This document shows positions 1 to 8,742 of a DNA stretch of 64,000 bases, in pieces. Made by a program: the position numbers and the translations under genes. How positions within the stretch are numbered: the first letter of the stretch is position 1; the number at the start of each line of letters is the position of its first letter. The stretch spans positions 1 through 64,000 of the forward strand of contig NZ_FXZM01000002.1 of assembly GCF_900169175.1 (NCBI RefSeq). The letters are read 5' to 3'. Source of the DNA: Brevibacterium jeotgali. Its GTDB lineage: Bacteria; Actinomycetota; Actinomycetes; Actinomycetales; Brevibacteriaceae. The notes below the pieces were generated by a model. That model saw nothing but the letters and a program-made list of their open reading frames with translations. It did no database searches and had not been told where the DNA came from.

Positions 1-82
1 CCGTCTTCATGGCGAGATCGGGCACGTGCCTCCTGTCGAGTTCGAAGTAGTCCACGCGCAGCTGCCTGCTCGGGCGTTGGCA

Positions 83-475
83 TCAATTTCCAGATAGAAA
101 TCCCTCTACAAAACTCGGGGCTTGACAAAGCCCGCGATGCGGCATGGCCCGCAACAACAGAGTGCCCGGGCTGCCGAGCACTAGCAGCGGGGGGATGGCC
201 ATCATTAAGGTCAGCTGCTGGAACATGAATACGGAGAACATCCGGAATCCGTAGCCTTCGACACCAGCGCCCATGGTCACCGCGAGGGCAGCACACCCCA
301 GCAGGAAGCACAGGGCCCGCCACACCGGCCACCGCCGGCCTCCACTCCACAACCGGATTGCTCCGGCCAAATTCAGCAGCCCCATCACCACGGCGATACC
401 CGGGAGGAGGGGAAGGGGCTGCACCGTAGGAGCCAAGAAGGTCTCCAGGCTGGGTCGGGATCCAGACCGGTCCAT
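83..475 (-). pseudogene. Truncated CtaG-type cytochrome c oxidase assembly protein (N-terminal part)
   Basis: The 130 codons resemble the first part of caa3-type CtaG membrane proteins (usually about 280 residues), which help insert copper into haem-copper oxidases. Several hydrophobic segments and the stretch FMFQQLTLMMAIPPLLVLGSP (motif read as MFQQLT...LLVLGSPGT) fit the family. After roughly residue 113 the match stops and the last codons (CQAPSFVEGF) look like unrelated sequence up to an early TGA, so the gene appears cut by a rearrangement. It lies downstream of a full CopD-CtaG fusion on the same strand and is separated from it by insertion-sequence debris. It is most likely non-functional. 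Confidence 0.7.
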
Positions 476-539
476 TCATGCTGAGATCATCCATAGTCAC
501 CAATGCATCGACAGTAACCGCTCCATTCTTCCACAGGCC

Positions 540-615
540 TGACCCCTGAGTGGTGGACACGGCTTTGTGTACTGTCAGGCGGCATAGTCCAGCGTAGGAG
601 AGCACTCAGGGGTCA
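540..615. mobile_element. 76-bp miniature remnant of an IS3-family element
   Basis: The ends are perfect inverted repeats: TGACCCCTGAGTG at 540-552 and its complement at 603-615. Both are flanked by GGCC (536-539 and 616-619). The first 60 or so bases are closely similar to the left end of the IS3-family element at 21421-22771, including the GTGGACAC block and the terminal part of its orfB region. This looks like an internal-deletion derivative that kept both termini. GGCC is its own complement, so a 4-bp target duplication and an extension of the inverted repeat cannot be told apart. Confidence 0.7.
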
Positions 616-735
616 GGCCCACCTTCGATCACCCACAAGGTGTCTGCATCGGCTTCGGTGCGGCGGGCGACCCAACTGTTGGCCCGGTTGATCCCGGCGG
701 CTGTAGTGGGAAACGACCCTGGCTACGAGGCGGGG
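616..735 (-). pseudogene. Fragment resembling an IS110-family transposase (N-terminal region)
   Basis: Read on the minus strand, this stretch encodes TTAAGINRANSWVARR followed by TLWVIEG. This is reminiscent of the N-terminal part of IS110-type DEDD transposases, where a similar segment precedes a WxIEG motif. No start codon, no downstream catalytic region and no element ends are visible, and the miniature IS3 remnant abuts it. The assignment is by recall of the motif and is tentative. Confidence 0.4.
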
Positions 736-779
736 GCGGGTAGCCGACGCCCTGTGGGTCCAGGAGTGCGATCGCCTAG

Positions 780-2723
780 TCAGTCGCGAGCGGCTACCGG
801 CAAAGCAGTATTTGAAGCGGAAGCAACCTTGGGGGAGCGGGGCTTCAACAGCAAGAAAGCAGCGGCGCTCAGCAGTGGCATGGTCCCGGTCAGTATGAGG
901 CCGGTGGCGGCGCGTTGCTGATCGGCAAGCGGGGCAACGCCCCAATCTCTGCCGAGTCCGGTGAACCACTCCGGTTGCAACAGGACCGGTGAGGTCGCGA
1001 TGAGCACCGCCCATGCTCCTACTGCGATCGCGACCGAGAGCACGGTCAGAATCCGCCGACTGTCACCCGGGACGCGAAGAACGCTGGCAGCGAAAAGCAG
1101 GCCGGCCAGCAGCGCGGCAGTATTCGCCAGCTCTTGGCCGACGAGTGTATGCAGGGCCAGGGGGAACAACGGCGTGTAGTAGAAGCCAATCGCCACGGCC
1201 ACGACCAGCACAGCCGTCACACTCGGGCGCGAGAGCATCTGCCCGAGAGCTGAGGTCTTCCAGGCGCGCACGAACTCGTACCATCCTGTCGTCCCGTCGG
1301 TCCGCGGCCGGGCCAGGAGACTGGTCAGCCTGTGGGGGTGTCCTGCGATGAGCAGCGTGGACACGACGAACACCAAGACCAGGTGGCGCAGAGAGTGGAT
1401 GCTGAACAGGATGGGAGCGTAGATATTGGGCACACCACTCGTCGCGTAGACGAGAACCACCAGTCCGGCGACGAAGGCCGCCGTCCGCAGGAACGGCCAT
1501 GACCGCCCCGTTGCCCGCAGTCGCAGTACCCCGGCAGCATAAGCGGTGAGAGCGAGGACAGCCACGGCGATCCACAGCCAATCGAACCGCCACTGTGTCA
1601 CCCATTCCGCTAGGCCCAAAGGGGGCGGAAGGATGTAGTCAGTCAGCACTTCGGCCGGGGTGACGTCAGGTTCCCGGACTCTTTCGAGGCCCGGGTTGGT
1701 GCGCGCCAGGACGGCTCCAAGCGCCATCACCGCCGAGAGCACGATGACTTCGCCGGCGATCAGCTGCCACACGCGGGTACGCACCCCGCTCTCGCCACTC
1801 CGGGCGATGATGAGGCGACGATTGAGGTAGCCGACGAATCCCAAGGCCAAAGTCGCCACTGTCTTAACGATCACGAGTGTTCCGTAGACCGATGCCAGCG
1901 CTTCCCAGCTATCCAGCCGGTAGACGGTGTTGATGATCCCGGAGATCACTACCAAGACGAATGCGACCACTGCCAGTCCAGAGAACCGGGCAAGGACACG
2001 GTCGGCCGTCAGGTAGCCGCTCTTGAAGAGAGCGGTGCTGATCGTAGCCAGGACGATGATCCCACCAGTCCAGAGTCCAGCACCCAGGTAGTGAAGCGCT
2101 AAAGCGTTGACAGCCCCATCGTGGTCTTCGACCCCGGCGACGTGGCCTAGCTGGGAGAGAGGGATGACCGCGGCAAGCGAGATGACTGCGGTGATAGCAA
2201 TTCCTGCGCGAGATCGGGTCAAGGCGATCAGCGTTGCTGTCAGGGCCGCGATGACGGCCGTTGCGCCCCATGCCTGTCCGAGAATGATGTCAGTGATGTA
2301 GTAAAACAGCTGCGCAACGAACGCGTCCGATCCCGTCAGCGGCTGACCGGTGGTGTCGGCGTACCCGAGGATGACGATAGCTACCGCCGCAAAGGTCCAC
2401 ACCATGGCTGCTCCCCAGGCGATGGCCAGGGTTCGTTTGTATGCAGGCTCTTCGCCGTTGCCGCGGGGGACGACTGCTACGGCGAACACCAGCGCCGCCC
2501 AGGTCAGCGACATGGCGAAATGGTGGAGGGTGGTCGTGATCGGCAGTGCCCACCGCACGAGGGGCCCGGGATCGAGCAGTTGGCGGGGAGCAGTGACACC
2601 AGCGAACTCCAGTGCGGCCAGCAACACCACGGCTGTCGCCACCACAGCGAGGGGCAGGCTGGTCAGCATCAGCCGACGGGTGGACGTCGTGGGACCCACG
2701 GATCTGTAGACAGGGTCACTCAT
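780..2723 (-). CDS. Bifunctional CopD copper-resistance / CtaG oxidase-assembly membrane protein
   Basis: This 647-residue polytopic membrane protein has a CopD-like N-terminal half (about residues 20-345, many helices, with His-containing loops such as VAGVEDHDGAV and ALHYLGAG). Its C-terminal half is CtaG-like (about 365-635, with IHSLRHLVLVF and the HPHRLTSLL region). CopD proteins move copper across the membrane together with CopC; CtaG supplies copper to cytochrome oxidase. The fusion is a known actinobacterial architecture. The ATG starts 6 nt after the stop of the upstream thioredoxin gene, with GGTGAGG overlapping that stop, so the two are probably co-translated. The order copC, dsbA-like, copD-ctaG points to a periplasmic copper-handling operon. 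Confidence 0.9.
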   Translation of the reverse strand: MSDPVYRSVGPTTSTRRLMLTSLPLAVVATAVVLLAALEFAGVTAPRQLLDPGPLVRWALPITTTLHHFAMSLTWAALVFAVAVVPRGNGEEPAYKRTLAIAWGAAMVWTFAAVAIVILGYADTTGQPLTGSDAFVAQLFYYITDIILGQAWGATAVIAALTATLIALTRSRAGIAITAVISLAAVIPLSQLGHVAGVEDHDGAVNALALHYLGAGLWTGGIIVLATISTALFKSGYLTADRVLARFSGLAVVAFVLVVISGIINTVYRLDSWEALASVYGTLVIVKTVATLALGFVGYLNRRLIIARSGESGVRTRVWQLIAGEVIVLSAVMALGAVLARTNPGLERVREPDVTPAEVLTDYILPPPLGLAEWVTQWRFDWLWIAVAVLALTAYAAGVLRLRATGRSWPFLRTAAFVAGLVVLVYATSGVPNIYAPILFSIHSLRHLVLVFVVSTLLIAGHPHRLTSLLARPRTDGTTGWYEFVRAWKTSALGQMLSRPSVTAVLVVAVAIGFYYTPLFPLALHTLVGQELANTAALLAGLLFAASVLRVPGDSRRILTVLSVAIAVGAWAVLIATSPVLLQPEWFTGLGRDWGVAPLADQQRAATGLILTGTMPLLSAAAFLLLKPRSPKVASASNTALPVAARD

Positions 2724-2729
2724 CGTGCC

Positions 2730-3389
2730 TCACCCTTCAGCTGCGGTGGCGACCGTCGACTCAAACTCCTCCAGCGACTCCAGGGGAAGGGGCTGCCCAT
2801 TGAGGAAGAACGTAGGCGTCCCACTCACCCCAAGGGTGAAACCATCGGCGATATCGAGCTCAACGCGCTGTTGCGTGGCAGGATCGGCTACGGCAGCGTC
2901 GTAGGCAGTCATGTCCAGGCCGAGATCCTGGGCGAAACCACGAAACACATCGGATTTATCTTCTGTTGACTCTCCCCATTCGGCTTGGGTGGTGAACATC
3001 GTCTGCTGCATCTGGTCGTACTCTCCCTGCTGTGCGGCAGCCTCGACCGCTAAGGCCGCGTTCATCCCGTTCTGGTGACCGGGCAGCGGGAAGTAGCGTT
3101 GGATGACGGTGAGGGTGTCGGCGTGCTGCGACCGCAGATCCTCCACGACGGGGAACGCCGCCCGGCACCCCTCACACTCGAAGTCGACGAACTCCACCAG
3201 GACAGCTTGTTCGTTCGGCGCTTGAGAGAGCACATGACTGTTGCTGCGAGTCACCTGTCCCACGTCATCGGGAAGCTCCTCCGTTGAGGAGGATCGGACA
3301 ACCAGCACCGCGATCACTGCTGCTACGACGACCAGGGCGATAGCGGCCCACAGGCCGATTCTGAGGCGTCGTTCAAGAACAGTACTCAT
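2730..3389 (-). CDS. Membrane-anchored DsbA-like thiol oxidoreductase
   Basis: The 219-residue protein has one N-terminal transmembrane anchor (about residues 12-31) and an extracytoplasmic thioredoxin/DsbA fold. The active site is C72-E-G-C75 in DFECEGCRAAFP, and a cis-proline loop (SGTPTFFLNG) lies near the C-terminus. The closest named group is DsbA-type 'thioredoxin domain' proteins of actinomycetes. Lying between copC and copD-ctaG, it may keep copper-ligand cysteines reduced or form disulfides in exported copper proteins; that role is inferred from position only. The start has no strong ribosome-binding site, and a 145-nt gap separates it from copC. Confidence 0.88.
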   Translation of the reverse strand: MSTVLERRLRIGLWAAIALVVVAAVIAVLVVRSSSTEELPDDVGQVTRSNSHVLSQAPNEQAVLVEFVDFECEGCRAAFPVVEDLRSQHADTLTVIQRYFPLPGHQNGMNAALAVEAAAQQGEYDQMQQTMFTTQAEWGESTEDKSDVFRGFAQDLGLDMTAYDAAVADPATQQRVELDIADGFTLGVSGTPTFFLNGQPLPLESLEEFESTVATAAEG

Positions 3390-3534
3390 CTATGTCCAAT
3401 CAGAGCTTTCACGGCACCGCGGCCCATACCGCCACACCGTTCTTTCGTGTCAAGGCAGTAGATCATGCCCGTATTTTCCGGGAGGCATTCCCCGAGACTA
3501 CGGACGATTGTGAACCCGGACCCTCGCTTCGCGG

Positions 3535-4152
3535 TCACTGCTCCCCGTCAGATCGTTCAACTTTCATCTTCCGGGTCAGCATAATCGCAACGATCGCGAT
3601 GACGGCGACGATCCCCACGCTCAACAGGACCACGAGTGTCAGCGGCATCCCCGAATCGGCAAGCTCGCCATCCGCATTTACAGGCGCAGTTTCAGCGGCG
3701 GGATCGTCGCTGGCGGGAGCATTCTGCTCAGTTTCAGTCGGCTCCGGCTCTTGCCCGCCTGCACTGCCGCTGTTGACGGTGAAGGAGTATTCGCCGCTGA
3801 TCGGATGGCCATCCGAGGACACGACCCGCCATGCCACGGCGTACTCGCCGGCCGGCATCTCACCCGACAAATCGCTGGTGATGGTCTGTCCTGCGATGAC
3901 TGGTTCGTCGACAGCGACAGCTTGATCCCCGGCGGTTACCTGGATCTCCGAACCCAACTCCTGCAGCTCGCCGCTGAAATCCAACTCGATCGCTTCCGGG
4001 ACTTCGTCCACAACCGCTCCATCTTCAGGGTTTGAAGTGGTCATCTGGTCATGGGCAGCCGCTGGCGGTGACAGCAGCAGGCCCAACCCGAGAAGCACCG
4101 CGGCCAGTACTCCCGAGCTGAACCACAACTTCAATTGCCCAGCAGCATGCAT
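3535..4152 (-). CDS. copC: CopC-type periplasmic copper-binding protein with C-terminal anchor
   Basis: The 205-residue precursor carries a signal peptide ending SPPAAA, so mature processing would expose His33, the conserved N-terminal copper ligand of CopC. Further CopC marks are Asp113 and His115 in SSDGHPISGEYSF. A Ser/Glu/Pro-rich linker then leads to a C-terminal transmembrane helix (about 172-194) with a basic tail, the actinobacterial YcnJ/CopC layout. The ATG at 4152 was chosen because AAGGAG sits 8 nt upstream; a longer reading from 4197 has no such site. It is the first gene of the copper operon, about 70 nt downstream of a palindromic candidate operator. Confidence 0.92.
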   Translation of the reverse strand: MHAAGQLKLWFSSGVLAAVLLGLGLLLSPPAAAHDQMTTSNPEDGAVVDEVPEAIELDFSGELQELGSEIQVTAGDQAVAVDEPVIAGQTITSDLSGEMPAGEYAVAWRVVSSDGHPISGEYSFTVNSGSAGGQEPEPTETEQNAPASDDPAAETAPVNADGELADSGMPLTLVVLLSVGIVAVIAIVAIMLTRKMKVERSDGEQ

Positions 4153-4223
4153 GAGAACTACTCCTTGTGTTCCGTGTCCCGCAGTGCCGAACGTCACCCA
4201 CTAGTACGTTCGGCCACCACGCA

Positions 4224-4242
4224 ATTCTACCCACTGTAGAAT
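4224..4242. promoter_or_regulatory. Palindromic candidate operator upstream of copC
   Basis: ATTCTAC and GTAGAAT form a perfect 7-bp inverted repeat around a 5-nt spacer, 72 nt upstream of the copC start. The CTAC...GTAG symmetry is of the kind used by BlaI/CopY-type and related copper repressors. No regulator gene is left next to it; an ISL3-family insertion begins 175 nt away. Function is inferred from symmetry and position. Confidence 0.5.
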
Positions 4243-4530
4243 ACGGCCGGAGAGAGTGCAACTGCTGCATCACCAAGCGCTTCGACAAGCGTTTCAGGCG
4301 TCTGCTTCGGTGCCCTCGGACCGGTGGGATATGGCGTGAGCCGATCTTGGCGTTGACGTATCGACTCGGTCTCGGCGAGCCAGTCCTCGTCGTAGCGATC
4401 CTGCTGGTCAAAAACGGGCTCTCCTGACGCATCCGTGGGTGGTTTCTTGACCTGCCGATGCGCGACACGCCGCTCCCACGTAGGTTCTTGAACTGTCTAA
4501 GGATCCAGAACCAGTGAAGCGGAGAGCGGC

Positions 4531-4936
4531 GTGCGCGATACCAGCCTATGGCGTGTCCTGTTGGGCGTCGACAAGACGGTCATCGAGCGGGTCGGATGCG
4601 GAGCTGTTGGTCGCTCACGTCCGTCCGAAGAGTCGACAGCGGAGGCGGTGCGGGAGGTGCCGGCGCCGGTGCCCGGGTTACGACTCCGGTGAGGGTCGGC
4701 GTCGTTGGCGGACGCTGGATCTGGGCACCGTCCAGGCGGTGATAGAGGCGGAGTCGCCGCGGGTGAGGTGCCCCGAGCATGGGGTGGTCGTCGCTTCGGT
4801 GCCGTGGGCGCGTCACGACGCGGGCCATACCTATGCCTTCGATGATCAGGTGGCGTGGCTGGCGACCCAGGCTTCGAAGTCCACCGCGGTTCAGTTGATG
4901 CGGATCGCCTGGCGCACTGTCGGGTCGATCATCACT
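4531..4936 (+). pseudogene. ISL3-family transposase, 5' part
   Basis: Starting from GTG at 4531 the peptide VRDTSLWRVLLGVDKTVIERV matches the usual ISL3 N-terminus (read as DTSLWRVLLG...TVIERV). The frame must then shift at about 4593, where one extra G is present, to continue as DAELLVAHVRPK. The zinc-finger-like block CGRCRRRCPGYD and CPEHGVVVASVPWARHD follow, ending at GSIIT. The coding sequence resumes seamlessly at 9702. The gene is therefore broken twice: by a 1-nt frameshift and by the nested IS3 element. Transposition in cis is not expected. Confidence 0.85.
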
Positions 4937-4958
4937 TGAACCGTCCTGGGTTTCGTTC

Positions 4959-5282
4959 CTAGACGGCAGTTAAAGTATCGACCTGCTGGGTGCTTGTTTC
5001 AAAGTGCTCTGCCTCGACCTCTGCCGGGGTCCGATGTCCGAGCCCTTCATGCAACCTGCCGGTGTTCCACCAATGCACCCAGCTCATCGTGGCGAACTCC
5101 ACTTCGGTCAGGCCCGCCCACGCCGGTTGCGAGTAGATCAGTTCGGTCTTGTACAGCCCGTTGACCGTCTCGGCCAGAGCGTTGTCATAGCTGTCGCCGA
5201 CGGTTCCCACGGAGGGATAGATCCCCGCGTCGATGAGCCGGTCGGTATAGGCCACGGCAACGTACTGGGATCCTCTGTCGGA
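4959..5282 (-). pseudogene. IS3-family OrfB transposase, C-terminal part
   Basis: On the minus strand the sequence reads SDRGSQYVAVAYTDRL and then GDSYDNALAETVNGLYKTE. It carries the final glutamate of the DDE catalytic triad and the HEGLGHRTPAEVE tail seen in IS3 OrfB proteins. The first two thirds of the protein lie at 8738-9337. The two parts join exactly at the HHSD/RGSQY codons if the RIT element is removed, so this is a clean insertional split rather than decay. Confidence 0.92.
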
Positions 5283-5305
5283 GTTAACACGAATTCGGGT
5301 TAACG

Positions 5306-5399
5306 CCGATTATGCCGAGGATTTCGTTATCCCGAGGAATCGTGCTCTGGCCCGTGCTGGCACCGATCGGTGAGGATTGTTCGGCTTAACGTTCCTGCT
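5306..5399. repeat. Left 94-bp inverted repeat of the RIT element
   Basis: It is identical in reverse complement to 8649-8742 over all 94 positions. It begins CCGATTATGCCGAGG at the outer side and ends GTTCCTGCT about 50 nt before ritA, so it probably also holds the ritA promoter region. Confidence 0.95.
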
Positions 5400-5450
5400 G
5401 TCGATCGCTAGTCTCCGCCGTATCCATCCGTCTATGGAAGGGACGCGGTC

Positions 5451-6662
5451 ATGGATACGACAGTCACACATCTGGGTACGGTCGTCATCGTAGCGCTACG
5501 CGCGGCTGGTTACATGGAATCTACGATCGGCAACTATCAGAAGACGATCAAAGCACTGACGGAATTCGCCGCCGACCGCGGCAGTGCCTACACCCCCGAG
5601 TTGGGTGCTGAGTTCGCCTCGATGACGATCAGTCCGCGCACAGGGCGGTTCAGCGTGCAGCGGCGGTTTGATTTCGGCAGACTCATCGACGTGATCGACT
5701 CCTACGTGCGGACCGGTCACGTCGACCTATCGATACGCAGCCGGGGCGGCGGGGGACGACAGCCGACCTGCGACGAGTTCACTGCGTTGAATGCGGAGTG
5801 GGAAGAAGACATGCACGAACGGGGACTGGCCCCGGCGACCCGTGAAGCCTACGGACGCGTCGCCCGCGGCTATCTCGTGTATCTCGAAGACCAGGGCATC
5901 TCCGACCTCGATGACGCGGGACCAGCCACGATCACCGGCTACTTCACCTACCTGCTCGATCACGGCTGGGCACAGTCGTCCTTGTCCTGGCAGGTGTCGA
6001 ACTTCCGCCCATTCATGAAATTCACCGGACGCTGCGATCTCGTCGACGCGATCGCTCTCATCGGTGCACGCCGCTCCCACGCAATCATCCCCGTCCTCAC
6101 CGACGACGATGCAGAACGCCTCGTCAACGCGTGCGCCTCCTCACCGATGATCAGCAGCCGCGACGCTGCGATCACCCTGCTGGCACTGCTAACAGGACTG
6201 CGGGCCTGCGACATCATCAATCTCCGGCTGGACGACATTGAGTGGCGGACCCAGACGATCTCACTCATCCAGCAGAAGACGCACAACCCTGTGCTCCTGC
6301 CTCTGCCGGGACTGCTGGCGACCAGACTGGCTGACTACGTCCTGGAAGACCGCCCCGACTCGGATGATGATCACGTCTTCCTGCGCAGCGTGGCTCCGCC
6401 CACCCAGCTTGCCGATCACGCGTCCATTTACGTGATCACGGCGGCAACGTTCAGGAAAGCCGGAGTGACCGATGTGAAGGCCGGCACGCGCTTCTTGCGG
6501 CACACCGCTGCCTCCCGGCTTCTGCGGGCAGCGACTCCACTACCGACGATCGCCGCCGTGCTCGGCCACGCCAGCCAGGAATCGACCAACGTCTACATGA
6601 ACGTCGATCATGACCATCTCCTCGCGTGCGTGCTGCCCGTCCCGACAGGAGCACGATCATGA
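5451..6662 (+). CDS. ritA: RIT element tyrosine recombinase A
   Basis: This 403-residue tyrosine recombinase has an N-terminal SAM-like/core-binding region (to about 205) and a C-terminal catalytic domain. Visible catalytic residues are R251 (LLTGLRACD), K276, R350 of the HxxR box, H373 (LGHASQ) and Y382 (STNVYMNVD). The first His of HxxR is replaced by Arg347 (GTRFLRH), a departure from the canonical set. GGAAGGGA precedes the ATG. Its stop overlaps the ritB start (ATGA). It is the first of three recombinases that are expected to act together in excising and inserting the element. Confidence 0.92.
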   Translation: MDTTVTHLGTVVIVALRAAGYMESTIGNYQKTIKALTEFAADRGSAYTPELGAEFASMTISPRTGRFSVQRRFDFGRLIDVIDSYVRTGHVDLSIRSRGGGGRQPTCDEFTALNAEWEEDMHERGLAPATREAYGRVARGYLVYLEDQGISDLDDAGPATITGYFTYLLDHGWAQSSLSWQVSNFRPFMKFTGRCDLVDAIALIGARRSHAIIPVLTDDDAERLVNACASSPMISSRDAAITLLALLTGLRACDIINLRLDDIEWRTQTISLIQQKTHNPVLLPLPGLLATRLADYVLEDRPDSDDDHVFLRSVAPPTQLADHASIYVITAATFRKAGVTDVKAGTRFLRHTAASRLLRAATPLPTIAAVLGHASQESTNVYMNVDHDHLLACVLPVPTGARS

Positions 6663-7612
6663 ACACCACCCATTTCACCAGCACCTTCGCCACTGATCTG
6701 GACGAGTACCTGGCGTTCAAGAAGAAGATGGGCTTCTACGGCGCCTCCCGCACCGTGTATCTGCGACGGTTCGACGCCTACGCCACCGCCCACAATCTCA
6801 GCACCTTCGATCGGGCCACCGTCGAAGGATGGGTCACCGACCAGCTGCAACGCTCAGGAAAGTATCGATCGTGGATGTCCTACATCCGTGACTTCGGCAG
6901 GTGGCTCCACGCCCACGCACACCCGGACGCCTACATCCTCTCCGACCAGTGGAAAGCACCGATCATCCGCCCGCGGCCCTACCTACTCACACACGAAGAG
7001 ATCGAAGGCTTCTTCACCACCGCAGCCCACGTGGACGCCCAATCGCCGTGGGCCTGGCAATCCGTCGCCTTCTTCACGCTCATGCACTCAGCCGGAATCC
7101 GAACCGGTGAAGCCCGCAATCTCCTGACCAGCCAAGTCGATCTCGGCGATGGCCACATCGATATCGTCAACGCCAAAGGCCACCGCAGCCGACGACTGCC
7201 ACTGACCGACGACGTCATCGCCATCCTGGCCTCCTGCGACACGACCTCACACACGCATCTGGGCCCACGACGGACGTTCTTCGTCTCCTCGACCGGGGCA
7301 CCGGTCGCCCCAGCAAGTGTGGGAGTGATGTTCAACCGGATCTGGGACCAAGCCAGACTCCCGCGACCGGCCGACGGCAAGCAGCCACGGCCCTATGACT
7401 TCCGACATCACTTCGCCTACGCCAACCTCGAACGCTGGATGGCAGGCGGCACCGACGTCACCGCGATGCTGCCCTATCTTGCCCGCTACATGGGACACGC
7501 GACCTTCGATTCCACCTACTACTACATCCACACCAGCCCGGACTTCATGGACTCCTACGCCGACATCACTCAGGAGAGCCAGTCGCTGCTGCCGGAGGTC
7601 GGATTCGCATGA
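6659..7612 (+). CDS. ritB: RIT element tyrosine recombinase B
   Basis: This 317-residue phage-integrase-family protein has a core-binding domain (about 8-90) followed by a catalytic domain. Catalytic positions are R148 (SAGIRTGEARN), K173 (NAKGHRSRRLPL), R249 in YDFRHHF, H280 (RYMGHATF) and Tyr288/289 in STYYYIH. The first residue of the HxxR box is Tyr246 instead of His. The start is set by the 4-nt ATGA overlap with ritA, in preference to an in-frame ATG 33 nt upstream inside ritA. ritC follows with the same type of overlap, so the three are translated as one unit. Confidence 0.92.
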   Translation: MNTTHFTSTFATDLDEYLAFKKKMGFYGASRTVYLRRFDAYATAHNLSTFDRATVEGWVTDQLQRSGKYRSWMSYIRDFGRWLHAHAHPDAYILSDQWKAPIIRPRPYLLTHEEIEGFFTTAAHVDAQSPWAWQSVAFFTLMHSAGIRTGEARNLLTSQVDLGDGHIDIVNAKGHRSRRLPLTDDVIAILASCDTTSHTHLGPRRTFFVSSTGAPVAPASVGVMFNRIWDQARLPRPADGKQPRPYDFRHHFAYANLERWMAGGTDVTAMLPYLARYMGHATFDSTYYYIHTSPDFMDSYADITQESQSLLPEVGFA

Positions 7613-8649
7613 AACGCGACCCCGCCACCGACACCGCAAACGTCTTCGTCTTCGCCCGGGACTTCCTGAACGCCTACATGCCCACGGTCCGGGGACTGTC
7701 AGTGAAGACGATCACCGCCTATCGGATCAGTCTGGAGTGCTTCATCGCTTTCCTCACCGACCACGAACACGTCGACCGCGCCGACATCACCTTCGACCAC
7801 TTCGACCGTGCACATCTGAAAGCATGGTTGACGTGGATGAACGCTGAACGTGGCTACGCGTCGGCAACGATCACACTCAGGCTCTCCGCGCTCAAGGCGT
7901 TCTTGTCCTACGCCGCCGCCGAAGACATCACCCTCGTCGCCCTCCACCAGGCAGCGAGGACGCTGAAAGCGCCGCCCTTGCCACGGGCACCGATCGCCTA
8001 CCTCACCGAAGACGAAACACGGGCAGTTCTCGCTGCGCACACCGGCCAAACAGCCAAGTCACGGCGGAACAGGATGCTGCTCATCCTGCTCTACGACACC
8101 GCCGCCCGCGTCGGCGAGCTCACCGCTCTGACACTCCAAGACCTCTCCCTGACCGCGCCGGGACATGTGACGCTGACCGGTAAACGCAACAAGACCCGCG
8201 TGGTGCCCTTGAGTGAGAAAACGATCGAGCATCTGCGCGTCTATCGTGAAGAGTTCCACCCGAACCCCGCTCGCCTACCTGCGACTCGGCCGGTCTTCTA
8301 CAGCCTGCACAGAGGACAGCCGACGCGTCTGTCCACGGATACGGTCTCCACCGTGTTGAAGAAAGCCGCCCACGCCGCGCGGAGCCGCTGTCCCTCGGTG
8401 CCCGCGGGTATCCATTGCCACATGCTGCGCAAGACCAAAGCCATGGATCTCTACCAAAATGGCATTCCGCTGCCGATCATCATGCGACTGCTCGGCCACG
8501 AGAACGCCTCGACCACGCAGGCGTTCTACGCGTTCGCGACGCTGGACATGATGCGCGACGCCATCAACACCGCCACCCCCAGAGCAGATAACCCGGCTGC
8601 CGATCGGCTCACCGAGGACACCCTCGCGGCTCTCTACAGCCTCCGATAA
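7609..8649 (+). CDS. ritC: RIT element tyrosine recombinase C
   Basis: This 346-residue tyrosine recombinase has the most canonical active site of the trio: R167 (TAARVGELTAL), K192/K195 (GKRNKTRVVPL), H271-M-L-R274, H297 (LLGHENAST) and Y307 (TTQAFYAF). The N-terminal core-binding domain covers about 14-105. Its TAA stop codon coincides with the first bases of the right inverted repeat, so the gene ends flush with the repeat. It is likely the partner that keeps full HxxR chemistry while A and B carry substitutions at the first His. Confidence 0.92.
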   Translation: MKRDPATDTANVFVFARDFLNAYMPTVRGLSVKTITAYRISLECFIAFLTDHEHVDRADITFDHFDRAHLKAWLTWMNAERGYASATITLRLSALKAFLSYAAAEDITLVALHQAARTLKAPPLPRAPIAYLTEDETRAVLAAHTGQTAKSRRNRMLLILLYDTAARVGELTALTLQDLSLTAPGHVTLTGKRNKTRVVPLSEKTIEHLRVYREEFHPNPARLPATRPVFYSLHRGQPTRLSTDTVSTVLKKAAHAARSRCPSVPAGIHCHMLRKTKAMDLYQNGIPLPIIMRLLGHENASTTQAFYAFATLDMMRDAINTATPRADNPAADRLTEDTLAALYSLR

Positions 8650-8742
8650 GCAGGAACGTTAAGCCGAACAATCCTCACCGATCGGTGCCAGCACGGGCCA
8701 GAGCACGATTCCTCGGGATAACGAAATCCTCGGCATAATCGG
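8649..8742. repeat. Right 94-bp inverted repeat of the RIT element
   Basis: It is the exact reverse complement of 5306-5399. Its inner end overlaps the ritC stop codon, and its outer end runs directly into the interrupted IS3 orfB, so the chimeric minus-strand reading frame continues into the repeat for 20 codons. Confidence 0.95.

Noticed and set aside
4167..4427. 86-codon plus-strand ORF divergent from copC
   Set aside because: It spans the copC promoter and the candidate operator, has no recognisable domain and shows irregular codon use; probably non-coding.
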